A DNA stretch of 64,000 nt from Pseudonocardia sp. ICBG1293. GTDB lineage: Bacteria; Actinomycetota; Actinomycetes; Mycobacteriales; Pseudonocardiaceae. Positions 1 through 9,100 of the stretch are shown here, piece after piece. Positions within the stretch are counted from its first letter, which is position 1. The number at the start of each line of letters is the position of its first letter. The position numbers and the translations under genes are program-made. The stretch lies in the NCBI RefSeq assembly GCF_020131355.1, contig NZ_JAHLEL010000014.1:310001-374000 (forward strand), given 5' to 3'. The notes under the pieces were generated by a model. That model did not search any database and had not been told where the DNA came from. It saw only the letters and a list, made by a program, of their open reading frames with translations.

Positions 1-1
1 G

Positions 2-499
2 CCGGGCGAGGTCGACTTGGCGGTGTTACACGAGGTGGTGCAGTCAGTGATGGGCTGGACGAACTCTCATTTGCACGAGTTCGAGATCGTCGGGCGCCGC
101 TACGGGATCCCAGACCCGGACTGGCCCGGACAGGATGTCGCCGACGAGACGAAAGAGAAGCTGTTTCGGCTGGTCAAGGCTGGTGACCGGTTCGGTTACG
201 TCTACGACTTCGGTGACAACTGGGCCCACGAGATCACCGTCGAGGCGGTCGCGGCCGTCGAGCCGGGAGTGTGCTATCCGCGATGCGTCGCCGGGCAGGG
301 GGCGTGCCCGCCCGAGGACGTCGGCGGGATCGGGGGGTATGAGGACTTCCAGGCCGTGCTCGCCGACCCTGACCATCCCGACCGCGCCGAGCGCCTGGAG
401 TGGGCGGGCGGGCCGTTCGACCCGCACCGCTTCGACCCTGACGAGGCCGACCGGGCCTTGGAGTGGCTGGCCTGGCGGCCGCTGGCCCCGACCTCGTAG
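2..499 (+). CDS. pRiA4b ORF-3-like protein (5' end outside window)
   Basis: The reading frame is open from the first bases, so the N-terminus lies outside the window; a TTG at 17 is the first possible internal start, but codons before it read naturally as coding. The visible part matches the plasmid pRiA4b ORF-3-like family: an early SHLHEFEI segment, a central YDFGDNWAHEITVE core, and a cysteine-containing CYPRCVAGQGACPPEDVGG segment followed by GGYEDF. The role of this family is not established; it is common next to mobile elements and on plasmids. The gene ends 32 bp before the stop codon of the neighbouring convergent transposase gene, so it abuts the truncated end of an IS. Confidence 0.75.
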   Translation, partial: PGEVDLAVLHEVVQSVMGWTNSHLHEFEIVGRRYGIPDPDWPGQDVADETKEKLFRLVKAGDRFGYVYDFGDNWAHEITVEAVAAVEPGVCYPRCVAGQGACPPEDVGGIGGYEDFQAVLADPDHPDRAERLEWAGGPFDPHRFDPDEADRALEWLAWRPLAPTS

Positions 500-1438
500 G
501 CGAGTGCCTCAGCGAGGGCTGGGTCGACCATCACTTCGGCTTCGGCTTGGTGAGGCGGCGGTGGCAGATCAGGGCGCAGGCCAGCGATAACAGCGCGGTG
601 ATCGTGGATTCGGCGCGGTCGTAGCGCAGCGCGAGGCGGCGGAAGTCCAGCAGCCAGGACATGGTGCGCTCGACGACCCAGCGGACCCGCCCGAGCCGGG
701 TGGAGTCCTCGATCCCGCGCCGGGCGATCCGCACCCCGATCCCACGCCCACTCAGGTAGCGGCGGCAGCGGGGATAGTCGTAGCCCTTGTCGGCGTGCAC
801 CTTGTCCGGCCGACGTCGCGGACGCCCCGGCTGTCCCGCCCGTTCGCGGACGCCGGGGTTGGTGTCCAGCAGCGGGGCGAGCATCCGACTGTCGTGGGTG
901 TTCGCCCCGGTGACCAGCGCATGCAGCGGGAGCCCGCCTCGGTCGCAGAGCACGTGGTACTTGCTGCCCGCCTTCCCGCGATCGGTCGGCGAGGGCCCGG
1001 TGGCCTCGCCGCGGCGCTTGGCCCGCACGCTCACGCTGTCCACCGCCGCCCGCGACCAGTCCAGCAGGCCCTGCTGGGCGAGGCGGTCGAGCATCACCCG
1101 GTGCAGCTGGGCCCAGACCCCGGCCTGCTGCCACTGCCGTAGCCGCCGCCAGCAGGTCACTCCGGACCCACAGCCGAGCTCGGCGGGCAGCGCGTTCCAG
1201 CTGATCCCGGTCTTGAGCACGAACACGATCCCGGCCAGAGCGGCCCGATCCGGCACCCGCGGACGGCCTGTCCGTCCCCGCTTGTGCTTGCGCGGCTTGG
1301 GCAGCAGCGGCTCCACCAGCGCCCACAGCTCGTCGCTCACCAATCGCTCGACACAAGATCGCCGCGCCACGACCGGACATGATCAGCTACCAGCGCCGAT
1401 CCACACAGGACCGACACGCCGACTTCTGAAACGACCTC
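500..1438 (-). mobile_element. IS5-family element, 3' end missing
   Basis: One terminus is clear: read on the minus strand from 1438 the element starts GAGGTCGTTTCAGAAGTCGG, and the bases just outside (1439-1441) are TAA. This fits the IS1031-like subgroup of IS5, which duplicates a TNA triplet. No matching terminus can be found beyond the transposase stop codon at 531; only 31 bp separate it from the pRiA4b-like gene. The element therefore seems to have lost its 3' end while keeping an intact transposase. Its surviving terminus shares the first 15 bases (one mismatch) with the 121-bp MITEs in this window. The left coordinate is approximate. Confidence 0.7.
531..1370 (-). CDS. IS5-family transposase (279 aa)
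   Basis: DDE transposase carried by the truncated IS at 500-1438. The N-terminal half is the DUF4096-type DNA-binding part with the typical KTGISWNALP segment near residues 53-62. The catalytic residues appear to be D111 (AAVDSVSV), D194 (HADKGYD) and E234 (WVVERTMSW), in the order and spacing of the family. Length and C-terminus look complete, so the enzyme could be active in trans even though its own element lacks a terminus. The start at 1370 is an ATG placed as in the family; no strong ribosome binding site is visible. It could mobilise the MITEs whose ends it shares. Confidence 0.9.
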   Translation of the reverse strand: MARRSCVERLVSDELWALVEPLLPKPRKHKRGRTGRPRVPDRAALAGIVFVLKTGISWNALPAELGCGSGVTCWRRLRQWQQAGVWAQLHRVMLDRLAQQGLLDWSRAAVDSVSVRAKRRGEATGPSPTDRGKAGSKYHVLCDRGGLPLHALVTGANTHDSRMLAPLLDTNPGVRERAGQPGRPRRRPDKVHADKGYDYPRCRRYLSGRGIGVRIARRGIEDSTRLGRVRWVVERTMSWLLDFRRLALRYDRAESTITALLSLACALICHRRLTKPKPK

Positions 1439-1441
1439 TAA

Positions 1442-1562
1442 GAGGTCATTTCAGAACGAGGTCGACGTGTCTGTTGTAGACGACAAGCGGCTATCTGACC
1501 TGCCGTTTGATCTGTCGTCGAGGGGTCAATGGAAACTCGACAAGTCGTTCTGAAACGACCTC
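1442..1562 (+). mobile_element. 121-bp MITE, copy 1
   Basis: A non-coding 121-bp block bounded by inverted repeats, GAGGTCATTTCAGAACGA at the left and the complement of GAGGTCGTTTCAGAACGA at the right, and flanked by TAA on both sides (1439-1441 and 1563-1565). An identical 121-bp block lies in inverted orientation at 55174-55294. The termini resemble the surviving end of the IS5-type element at 500-1438 (GAGGTCGTTTCAGAA), so this is most simply a miniature inverted-repeat element moved by that IS or a close relative. It sits exactly between that IS and the NF041680-type element. No open reading frame of its own. Confidence 0.85.
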
Positions 1563-1564
1563 TA

Positions 1565-3171
1565 AGCTTGGTTTTTAACCTGTGTGTTGTCGTCGCGCGG
1601 TGATGGTGCGGTCGCGTTTGACCGTTTTCCCGACGTCGTGGCTGGTCGGGGTGTGCCGGTTGCGGGAGCCGGGTGGGCGGCCGGGACCGGGTCGGCTGGG
1701 TTTCGGTGCACTGGCCGGGAGGACGGTCCGCGCGCGGATGTTCCGAAAGGCGCGGCGAACCCGGGCCGGGGTGAGCCGGGTGGGGGCGGCGGGTCGTTCC
1801 CAGGGGCGGCGTAGGTCGGCGGCCAGTGGTCGGGCCAGGCGGAGTTGGGTGTGGGAGGCGATGATCAGCCAGGTCCAGCGGTCGGCGGCTTCGGGGGTGC
1901 GCAGCTTCGGGGTTGTCCAGCCGAGGGTCTGCTTGAGCAGGCGGAATGTGTGCTCGAGATCGAATCTGCGGAGGAACGCCTGCCACCAGCGGTCCACGTC
2001 GGCGGCGCTCGCGTCGGTGGCGGAGCTCCATAGCCACACGGGCTTCGGGTCGCGGTCGCCGGGTAGGTGGTCGACCTGCAGCCGGAGCAGGGTGCCCTCG
2101 ATGATCGGCAGTTCGCCGGCGTGGTCGATCCAGCACGTGCGCCGGGTCAGCCGGGGGTGGACCCGGTCCCAGCTGGTCGCGACGGCAGTGCCGTAGCGGG
2201 TGGTCTTGGTCGTCGTGGTGTGCACCGGTTCGATCCAGGTGGCGGGCCGGTTCAAGGCGATCTCCGGGCCGTGCTTGGGTGGGCGCCCGGTCGTGCCGGG
2301 CAGCCGTGGCGGCTTGGGCAGGCGCAGGACCCGGTCCGAGCGCAGTCGTCCGACCAGCTCGACGGGCAGATCGGCCAGTACGTAGGCGAGGCGGGTGATG
2401 TCGTATCCGGTGTCGGTGACGATCACGATGTCCGGGTCCCCGGGGCGCCAGTGCCCGGCGCTGGTCAGTCGCTCGATGACCGCGCGTAGCTGGGTGGCGG
2501 TCACCGCGGTGGCGTCGTCGGCCGGGCCGAGTCGAACCGCGTCCAGGACCGCCGTCCACGACGTCCGGCCCGTCTCCAGGGCGGCGACGAACGAGTATGG
2601 CCAGCCCGGGATCAGCTGCGCGTTGCCCTTTCCGCGTCCGTAGACATGGCAGAACAGCCGCTGATCGCTGGTCGTAGCGTCCGGGCGCAGCCACGGGCTG
2701 ACATCCACGGCGAGCACGATCCGACCGTCGACGGCACGGGGCAACGGGAGACCGGCCAGCACCCGGCGCAGCCTCCGGGCGGAGATCCTGCCACAGGCCA
2801 ACGCGTCGTACATCGCGCCGTGCCCGCGACGGTGCTCAGCCACCAAGGTCAGCTCCGGTAGCGAGCGAACCGGGCCGTCCGCGCACAACACGGCGTCGGT
2901 GAGCTCGAACAGCGCATCCGCTCGCGCAGTCAACGACGCGTAGAACTCCTGCCGAAACCCGGCAAGATCACCCCGCCCGACCGGAGTGTCACCGAGCACC
3001 ACTGGCCCGGCAGAAGCCACACTGACCACCACGGCCACCGCTTTCGTCTTCGATGTTCTGTGGAAGGAACCCGAAGATGATCAAGCGGTGGCCGTACCCA
3101 TGTCCCGCCGACACGCCGCCCGAACTACATCAACCTCCCAGCAGCAGCTCCGGAAGGTTAAAGATCAAGCT
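1565..3171 (-). mobile_element. Insertion element with NF041680-type transposase
   Basis: About 1.6 kb bounded by imperfect 17-bp inverted repeats: AGCTTGGTTTTTAACCT at 1565-1581 and, at 3155-3171, the complement of AGCTTGATCTTTAACCT. The transposase stop codon lies inside the left repeat. A MITE abuts the left end and a 980-bp IS abuts the right end, each through a TAA triplet, so both IS5-type insertions landed at its borders. The target duplication of this element itself cannot be read because its flanks are occupied by the later insertions. Bounds are good to a few bases. Confidence 0.7.
1575..3038 (-). CDS. NF041680-family putative transposase (487 aa)
   Basis: Recognised by its family-specific N-terminus (VASAGPVVLGDTPVG), the CHVYGRGKGNAQLIPGWPYS block near residues 134-153, a VTDTGYD segment and the FDLEHTFRLLKQTLGW block in the C-terminal half, which carries the presumed catalytic Glu of an RNase-H-like DDE fold. 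This large actinobacterial group is usually annotated only as a putative transposase and resembles IS701/IS4 enzymes. The basic, proline-rich C-terminus (KTVKRDRTITARR) is also typical. Full length for the family. Translation starts at GTG 3038; the stop lies in the terminal inverted repeat. Confidence 0.85.
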   Translation of the reverse strand: MAVVVSVASAGPVVLGDTPVGRGDLAGFRQEFYASLTARADALFELTDAVLCADGPVRSLPELTLVAEHRRGHGAMYDALACGRISARRLRRVLAGLPLPRAVDGRIVLAVDVSPWLRPDATTSDQRLFCHVYGRGKGNAQLIPGWPYSFVAALETGRTSWTAVLDAVRLGPADDATAVTATQLRAVIERLTSAGHWRPGDPDIVIVTDTGYDITRLAYVLADLPVELVGRLRSDRVLRLPKPPRLPGTTGRPPKHGPEIALNRPATWIEPVHTTTTKTTRYGTAVATSWDRVHPRLTRRTCWIDHAGELPIIEGTLLRLQVDHLPGDRDPKPVWLWSSATDASAADVDRWWQAFLRRFDLEHTFRLLKQTLGWTTPKLRTPEAADRWTWLIIASHTQLRLARPLAADLRRPWERPAAPTRLTPARVRRAFRNIRARTVLPASAPKPSRPGPGRPPGSRNRHTPTSHDVGKTVKRDRTITARRQHTG

Positions 3172-3173
3172 AA

Positions 3174-4153
3174 GAGGTCGCGCGGATTGGTTGGTGATCA
3201 TGGACGTCGTGCAGGTCGGGCGTTCCAGCGGTGTGTGGTCCAGGCCTGCCGAATCAAGCTACGGAGTGTGACGATCGTGTCGGCGAGGTCGAAGAACGCG
3301 TCGACGACGATTTCTCGTCGTTCGTAGCAGCGCTGCAGCCGGTTGAAGCTGTTGTGCCAAGCGTTGGTCCGCTCGACGTGCCAGCGGCGGGTGGCCTGGA
3401 TCGGCGCTTTCTCACCCTTGTGCGCGATCTCGCCGTGCAGGCCTCGTTCGGCCAGCGTGTCGCGGGTCTTGCCGGAGTCATAGCCGGCGTCGAGGTGCAC
3501 GGTGATGTCGTCGGGCAGCGGGCCGAGAGCATCGAGGCGGTCGAGGGTGGGGCCCAGTAGCGGGGAGTCGTGCCGGTTGGCTCCGGCCAGGACTCGGCCC
3601 AGCGGGATGCCGTATCCCTCGACGAGCACCGAACGTTTCATACCCTGTTTGCGCCGGTCCACCGGCGACGGACCGGCGACCTCGCCGCCGCCGGGGGCCT
3701 TGGTGATGGCGCCATCGACGGCGATGTCGTGCAGCAGCAGACCGACGATGCGGTCGTAGGCGTCCAGGACGATCCGACGCAGCTGGGCGAAGACCCCGAG
3801 CCTGATCCACTCGTCACGACGATCGCGGATGGTGGTCGCCGAGCAGGTGCTGTCAGCGATGCCCTCATACGAGCAGCCGAACCGCAGTACCTGCAGGAGC
3901 TTGTCGAACACGATCCGATCCGCGATCCGGCGGCGATGGCAGCCCAGCGGATGGGTGGGATCGAACTCGTCTCGATGAGGCAGCAGCGCGGTGAACTGGT
4001 CCCACAACGGCTCGGTCAGCCATGATGGCAGGGTGGGCACGCGGCCTCCAGACGATCACGAAGCGTAGATAACTTCATGATCGGCAGGCCCGTACCCGCC
4101 CTCGCCCCCAGACACTCGACCGCGGCCAAGCTGTGACCAATCCGCGCGACCTC
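3174..4153 (-). mobile_element. 980-bp IS5-family element, copy 1
   Basis: Complete copy with perfect 18-bp terminal inverted repeats (GAGGTCGCGCGGATTGGT) and a TAA duplication on each side (3171-3173 and 4154-4156). It matches copies at 9407-10386 and 54191-55170 wherever compared by eye, and the three transposases are identical. It inserted at the junction between the NF041680-type element and the 3' end of speD. Its first bases read on the minus strand now supply the last codons of the speD frame. Confidence 0.95.
3198..4040 (-). CDS. IS5-family transposase of the 980-bp IS, copy 1 (280 aa)
   Basis: DDE transposase with catalytic residues apparently D109 (IAVDGAITK), D184 (VHLDAGYDSG) and E223 (WHVERTNAWHN). 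The N-terminal domain begins PSWLTEPLWDQFTALLP, typical of actinobacterial IS5-family enzymes. The start is GTG, preceded by GGAGG six bases upstream, which supports this choice. The protein is identical to those of the other two copies in this window, indicating recent transposition. It lies downstream of speD and is transcribed in the same direction, so read-through from the polyamine operon would reach it. Confidence 0.95.
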   Translation of the reverse strand: MPTLPSWLTEPLWDQFTALLPHRDEFDPTHPLGCHRRRIADRIVFDKLLQVLRFGCSYEGIADSTCSATTIRDRRDEWIRLGVFAQLRRIVLDAYDRIVGLLLHDIAVDGAITKAPGGGEVAGPSPVDRRKQGMKRSVLVEGYGIPLGRVLAGANRHDSPLLGPTLDRLDALGPLPDDITVHLDAGYDSGKTRDTLAERGLHGEIAHKGEKAPIQATRRWHVERTNAWHNSFNRLQRCYERREIVVDAFFDLADTIVTLRSLIRQAWTTHRWNARPARRP

Positions 4154-4775
4154 TAAGCTGGGTCTGCTCGGTGGACTGGCGTTCGTCGTCGCAGAACAGC
4201 GAGACACCGTGGGCGGTGTCGGCCACGACCACGTGCTGGAACCCGGTGTGCGCGACGTGGTGGACCCGGCCGAGGTCCCAGCGCCGGGTCAGGCCGGGCG
4301 AGACCGGCTCGGTGACCGTGCGCGGGGCGCCCCCGCGGTCCACGACCTGCAGCGCGGTGTCGGCCGCGCCGACGCGCTCGGCGAGGCGGCGCACCGCGTC
4401 GACCGGGTCGGCGCTCTCGCCGCAGGTGAACACGTCGACGTGCATGCCCCCGTGCTCGGGCCAGGTGTGGATCGAGGCGTGCGACTCGGCGAGCACGGCG
4501 ACGACCGTCGCCCCCTGCGGCTCGAACCGTTCGGTCACCACCTGGCGGACCTGGGCCCCGGCCTCGGTCAGCGCGGTGGTGAGGTCGGCGCGCAGGCGTT
4601 CGCAGTCGTCGAGGACCTCGGGGGCGATACCGCCGAGCTCGGCCAGGACGTGCCTGCCGACCGGCGAGGAGGTACTGGGCAGGGCGGGGGTGCCCGGGCC
4701 GAGCCCGGCGCCCGGATGCAGGTCTCCGGCCGCGGTGGCGGGCACGGACGTGATCGGCGAGGTGGAGGATGACAC
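4056..4775 (-). CDS. speD: S-adenosylmethionine decarboxylase proenzyme, tail replaced by IS
   Basis: Bacterial class 1 AdoMet decarboxylase, which supplies the aminopropyl donor for spermidine. The self-cleavage site is present in AESHASIHTWPEHG, where the Ser after Glu becomes the pyruvoyl group, followed by the family segment HVDVFTCG. The frame starts at GTG 4775, 11 bp after the ornithine decarboxylase stop codon, so translation is probably coupled; about 45 residues precede the conserved start of the domain and no better start is visible. Native sequence ends near 4157. The last 32 codons before the stop at 4056 come from the 980-bp IS. The conserved core is intact, so activity is possible but the natural C-terminus and anything downstream are lost. 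Confidence 0.85.
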   Translation of the reverse strand: MSSSTSPITSVPATAAGDLHPGAGLGPGTPALPSTSSPVGRHVLAELGGIAPEVLDDCERLRADLTTALTEAGAQVRQVVTERFEPQGATVVAVLAESHASIHTWPEHGGMHVDVFTCGESADPVDAVRRLAERVGAADTALQVVDRGGAPRTVTEPVSPGLTRRWDLGRVHHVAHTGFQHVVVADTAHGVSLFCDDERQSTEQTQLRGRADWSQLGRGRVSGGEGGYGPADHEVIYAS

Positions 4776-4786
4776 GTCCGGACACG

Positions 4787-5956
4787 TTAACCGGGATGTG
4801 GGATCGACGCCCCCTCCCCCGCGACGACCACCTCCAGCGGTCCGAACCCGTTGAACCCGACCGAGGCGTAGCTGGAGGTGTAGGCGCCGGTGTGCAGCAG
4901 GTCGACCACGTCGCCCGCGGCCAGGTCCGACGGCAGCGCGACCGGGGTCCGCCGGTAGATCACGTCGTCGCCGTCGCAGGTGGGGCCGGCGAGCACGCAC
5001 GGTCCGGCCCGACCGGAGCGGCCCGGGACCCGCAGCGGGTAGCCGATCGCCTCCCCCTCGGTCTCGGCCAGCCCCTGGTAGCGGCCGACGTCGAGGTACA
5101 CCCAGCGCCGATGGTCGATCCCGGGCCGCCGCGACACGCGCAGCACCGGCGCCCGCAGGACGCCCGCCGGCCCGGCCAGGGCGCGGCCCGGCTCCAGCAG
5201 CAGGTCCGCGCCGTCGACGTGCCCGGCGGCGACGGCGTCGGCCACCGCGCCGTGCACCGCCGCAGCGTAGTCGGCCGGTCCGGCGACCGGTGAGCGGTAC
5301 GCGACCGGCCACCCGCCGCCCAGGTCGAGCTCGGGGTGGCGCAGCCCGGCCCGGCCGGCGGTCCCCAGCGCGCGGGCCACGGCGGCGGCGTAGGTGCCGG
5401 GGCGGGTCTGCTGGGACCCGGCGTGGAAGGTGATCCCGGCCGGGTCCAGGCCGCGGCGCCGGCACCGGCCGAGCAGCGCGACCGCCTCGTCGGGCGCCGC
5501 ACCGAACTTGCCGTGGAACGGCGTCGCCGAGCCGGTGTCGTCGACCGAGAGCCGGACCTGCACCCGGGCGCCGGGGACCTCCGCGGCCAGGGCGTCGACG
5601 TCCTCGGCGCTGTCGGTGACGAACCGGGTGACCCCGTCGCGGGCGGCGCGGGCGGCGGCGCCGGGCCCGCGCACCGGGTCCCCGTGCTGCAGCACCGACG
5701 GGTCCGCGACGGCGGCCAGGCACAGGTCGATCTCGGTCTGGGAGGCGACGTCGAAGCCCGCCCCGGCGGCGACGAGCGTCTCCAGCACCGCGGGCTCGGG
5801 GCAGGCCTTGACCGCGTACAGGATCCGGGCGTCGCCGAACGCCCGGGCCAGGGTGCGGTACCGCTCCCGGACGACGGCCGGGTCCAGCGCCAGGTAGGGG
5901 GTCGGGCGGTCGGTGGCCAGCAGCTGCTCCAGGCCGGGGCTCAGGACGTCGGGCAC
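4787..5956 (-). CDS. Type III PLP-dependent decarboxylase, probable ornithine decarboxylase
   Basis: Alanine-racemase-fold decarboxylase (389 aa) that should turn ornithine into putrescine. The PLP lysine lies in ILYAVKACPEP near residue 48, the PLP phosphate site in LDLGGGWPV, the pyridinium-binding Glu in LLLEPGRALAG, and the active-site Cys in GPTCDGDDVI, the ODC form of this motif. YTSSYASVGFNGFGP near the C-terminus is also ODC-like. Lysine or arginine decarboxylase activity cannot be excluded by eye. GTG start at 5956 with a GGGGGA stretch about 11 bases upstream. It is the first gene of an operon with speD; 104 bp of its native leader remain before the IS630 insertion. Confidence 0.85.
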   Translation of the reverse strand: MPDVLSPGLEQLLATDRPTPYLALDPAVVRERYRTLARAFGDARILYAVKACPEPAVLETLVAAGAGFDVASQTEIDLCLAAVADPSVLQHGDPVRGPGAAARAARDGVTRFVTDSAEDVDALAAEVPGARVQVRLSVDDTGSATPFHGKFGAAPDEAVALLGRCRRRGLDPAGITFHAGSQQTRPGTYAAAVARALGTAGRAGLRHPELDLGGGWPVAYRSPVAGPADYAAAVHGAVADAVAAGHVDGADLLLEPGRALAGPAGVLRAPVLRVSRRPGIDHRRWVYLDVGRYQGLAETEGEAIGYPLRVPGRSGRAGPCVLAGPTCDGDDVIYRRTPVALPSDLAAGDVVDLLHTGAYTSSYASVGFNGFGPLEVVVAGEGASIPHPG

Positions 5957-6195
5957 GGCCGGATCGTCCCCCGGGCCGCTCGCCGCGCCGCCGCCGGGGC
6001 ACGACCCGGAGGGGCCCGACCCGGCCCGGCCGGACCGCTCCGGGAGGCACCGCCCTGATCTAGTGTTGCGGTAACTAGGTTACTTTACTCACGGGCTGGT
6101 TGGGGTCGCCGTAGTATCCGGGAATAATCGGGCGGATATGGCTGGGTAGGCTCCTGACCAGGGGGTTTCTGGGGTTCTGGTCGGGAGGTTGTCGG

Positions 6196-9100
6196 GTGGT
6201 CGCTCCGGTGTTCACAGACGTCGAGCTGGAGAGGCTGCGGCGGTTCCCGGAGATCGGCCGGGAGGAGTTGTTCCGGTTCTTCACGCTGGCCCCGGCGGAC
6301 GTTGCGTTTGTTGATCCCGGTCGGGGCCGGGGCGCGGCGGATCGGCTGGGTCTGGCGGTCGCGGTGTGCTCGTTGTCGTGGTTGGGGTTCGTGCCGGATG
6401 AGGTGGCGTCGGCGCCGCAGGCGGCGGTGGTGCGCCTGGCTGAGCAGTTGCGCGTGGATCCGGCCGTGATCGGTTCGTATGGGCGCCGGGCGAAGACCCG
6501 CACCGAGCATCTTCGGCTGGCGGCGCAGTATCTGGGGTGGCGGCCGCCGACGACGCTGGAGATCAAGGAGCTCGACGAGTTCCTGCTGGCGCGGGCGATG
6601 GAGCATGATTCGCCGACGCTGCTGTTCCGGCTGGCGTGCGAGTTCCTGATCTCGGCGCGGGTGATCCGGCCGGGACCGGTGACGGTGGTCAAGCGGGTCG
6701 CCCACGCCCGCGAGGTGGCCCGGCAGGAGACGTTCGACCGGTTGGCGCACGAGTTCACCGACGCCCGCCGCGTCGGGCTGGACGGGCTGCTGGTGGTGGA
6801 TTCGGAGATCGGGATGACCCGGCTGCGGTGGCTGGGGAAGGGGCCGGTGGAGGCCTCGCCCGCGGCGGTGAAGGCCGAGATCGCGAAGCTGGAGTTCCTG
6901 CGCGGAATGGACGCCCACGCGTTGGACCTGTCGGTGCTGCCGGCCGAACGCCGCCGGTTCCTGGCCACGGTCGGTCGCCGCCTCACCGCCCAAGCGCTGG
7001 AACGGCGGGAGCCGGAACGCCGGTACCCGATCTTGCTGACGTTGCTGGCCCAGTCGGCGACCGAGGTGCTCGACGAGGTGGTGGCGCTGTTCGACCAGGC
7101 GCTCTCGGCGCGGGAGAGCAAGGCCGCGCACAGGATGCGGGACTATCTGGCCGAACGCGCCAAGTCCGGGGAGGACCGCCAGGAGCTTCTGGACGCGATC
7201 TTGGCCATCGTGGCCGACCCGGCGGTGCCGGACGGCGATGTCGGCGGTCTGATCCGGGGCGAGCGGGTCGGCTGGGACCGGCTGCGTTCGGCGCAGTCGA
7301 GCGCGTTGCCGCCGCTGCCGCGCGATCACGGGCACCTCGCCGCGCTGGACGGCTCGTACGGGTACCTGCGCCAGTTCACCCCGAACGTCCTCGACGCCGT
7401 GACCTTCGCCGGCGGCACCGCCGCGGCCGAGCTGCTGGAGGCGGTGGCGATCCTGCGGGAGCTCAACGCCACCGGCGCCCGCAAGGTCCCCGACGACGCG
7501 CCGAGCGGGTTCGTCCCGGCCCGCTTCCGCGGCTACCTGGACACCGCCGCGGCGAACCGCAGCGCGACGGCGTATCGGCATTACTGGGAGCTGTGCGTGC
7601 TGCTGGCCCTGCGGGACGGGCTGCGCACCGGGGACGTGTTCGTGCCGGGCAGCCGCCGTTACTCCGACCCGGCCGCCTACCTGCTCACCGAGGACAAGTG
7701 GGCGGATCAGCGGGCGGAGTTCTGCCGACTGGTCGGCAAACCCTCCGACGCCGCCACCGGCCTGGCCGAGGCCGAAGACGAGCTGCACACCGCGCTGGGC
7801 AAGCTGGAAACGACGCTCGCCCACGGCGACGGCCCGGTCCGCCTGGACGACGACGGCGATCTGGTGATCTCCCCGCTGACCGCGGAGGACATCCCGGCCG
7901 AGGCGAGAGCGTTGAAGGCGGAGCTGACCGAGATGCTGCCGTTCGCGCCGATCGTGTCGCTGCTGATCGAGATGGACAAGCGCACCGGGTTCCTGGACTG
8001 CTTCACCCACGCCGGCGGCAAGCAGGCCCGCACGCGCGAGCTGAAGCGGAACCTGATCGCGGTGTTGCTCGCCCAGTCCACCAACCTCGGGCTCACACGG
8101 ATGGCGGACGCGTGCGGGATCTCCTACGACATCCTGGCCTGGACCGCCGAGTGGTACGTACGGGAGGAAACGCTGCGGGCGGCGAACCTGGCGCTGATCG
8201 GCTACCACCAGCGCCTGCCGCTGACCCCGGTGTTCGGCACCGGCACGCTGTCCTCTTCGGACGGTCAGCGGTTCCCGACGCGAGGTAAGTCGGTCACCGC
8301 CAGGGCTCTGAGCAGGTATTTTGCGCACGAGGGCCTGTCGACCTACACGCACGTGACCGATCAGCATACCACCTACGGCACGAAGATCATCGTCGCCACG
8401 AAACGCGAGGCGCACTACGTCCTGGACGAGATCCTCGGCAACGCGACCGACATCCCGATCACCGAGCACGCCACCGACACGCACGGCGTCACCCTGGTCA
8501 ACTTCGGGCTGTTCGACCTGCTCGGGTTGCAGCTCTCACCGCGGATCCGGGACCTGGGCAAGATCACTCTCTACCGGACGGGTGCGAAGGCGGCGGCCGA
8601 GACGGCGTTCCCCCTGACGGGGCCGCTGTTGGCTCGCAAGCTCAACACCGACCTGATCGCCGAGCACTGGGACGACCTGCTGCGCCTGGCCGGGTCGCTG
8701 AAGTTCGGGCACGCCACCGCATCGCTACTGGTCGGGAAACTCTCGGCGTCCGGGCGGCAGAACGCGCTCGCCGCGGCGCTCAAGGAGTACGGCGCGCTGC
8801 GCAGAACCGTCTACACCGCCCGGTACCTGTCCGATCCGGCCTACCGGCGCAAGATCTCCCGGCAGCTGAACAAGGGCGAGTCGCTGCACGCGCTCAAGCG
8901 GGACCTGCTCTACGCCCACGAGGGCATGATCCGCGCCCGACACCTGGAGGGACAGACCGAGCAGGCGTGGTGCCTCACCCTCGTCACCAACGCCGTGGTC
9001 ACCTGGACGACCGAGTACTACGGCCTGGCCGTCGAGCAGATGCGCGCCGCCGGTCGCCGCATCGACGACGAGGTCCTGGCCCACATCTCCCCGGCCCACT

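Noticed and set aside
4776..6050. The speD frame continuing upstream to 6050 as one 664-codon protein
   Set aside because: The upstream part is an out-of-frame shadow of the ornithine decarboxylase gene, rich in Arg/Gly/Pro; real coding evidence starts at the GTG at 4775.
6085..8484. Long open frame (799 codons) on the minus strand under tnpA
   Set aside because: It is the antisense shadow of the Tn3 transposase in high-GC DNA; composition is repetitive Arg/Gly/Gln with no domain.
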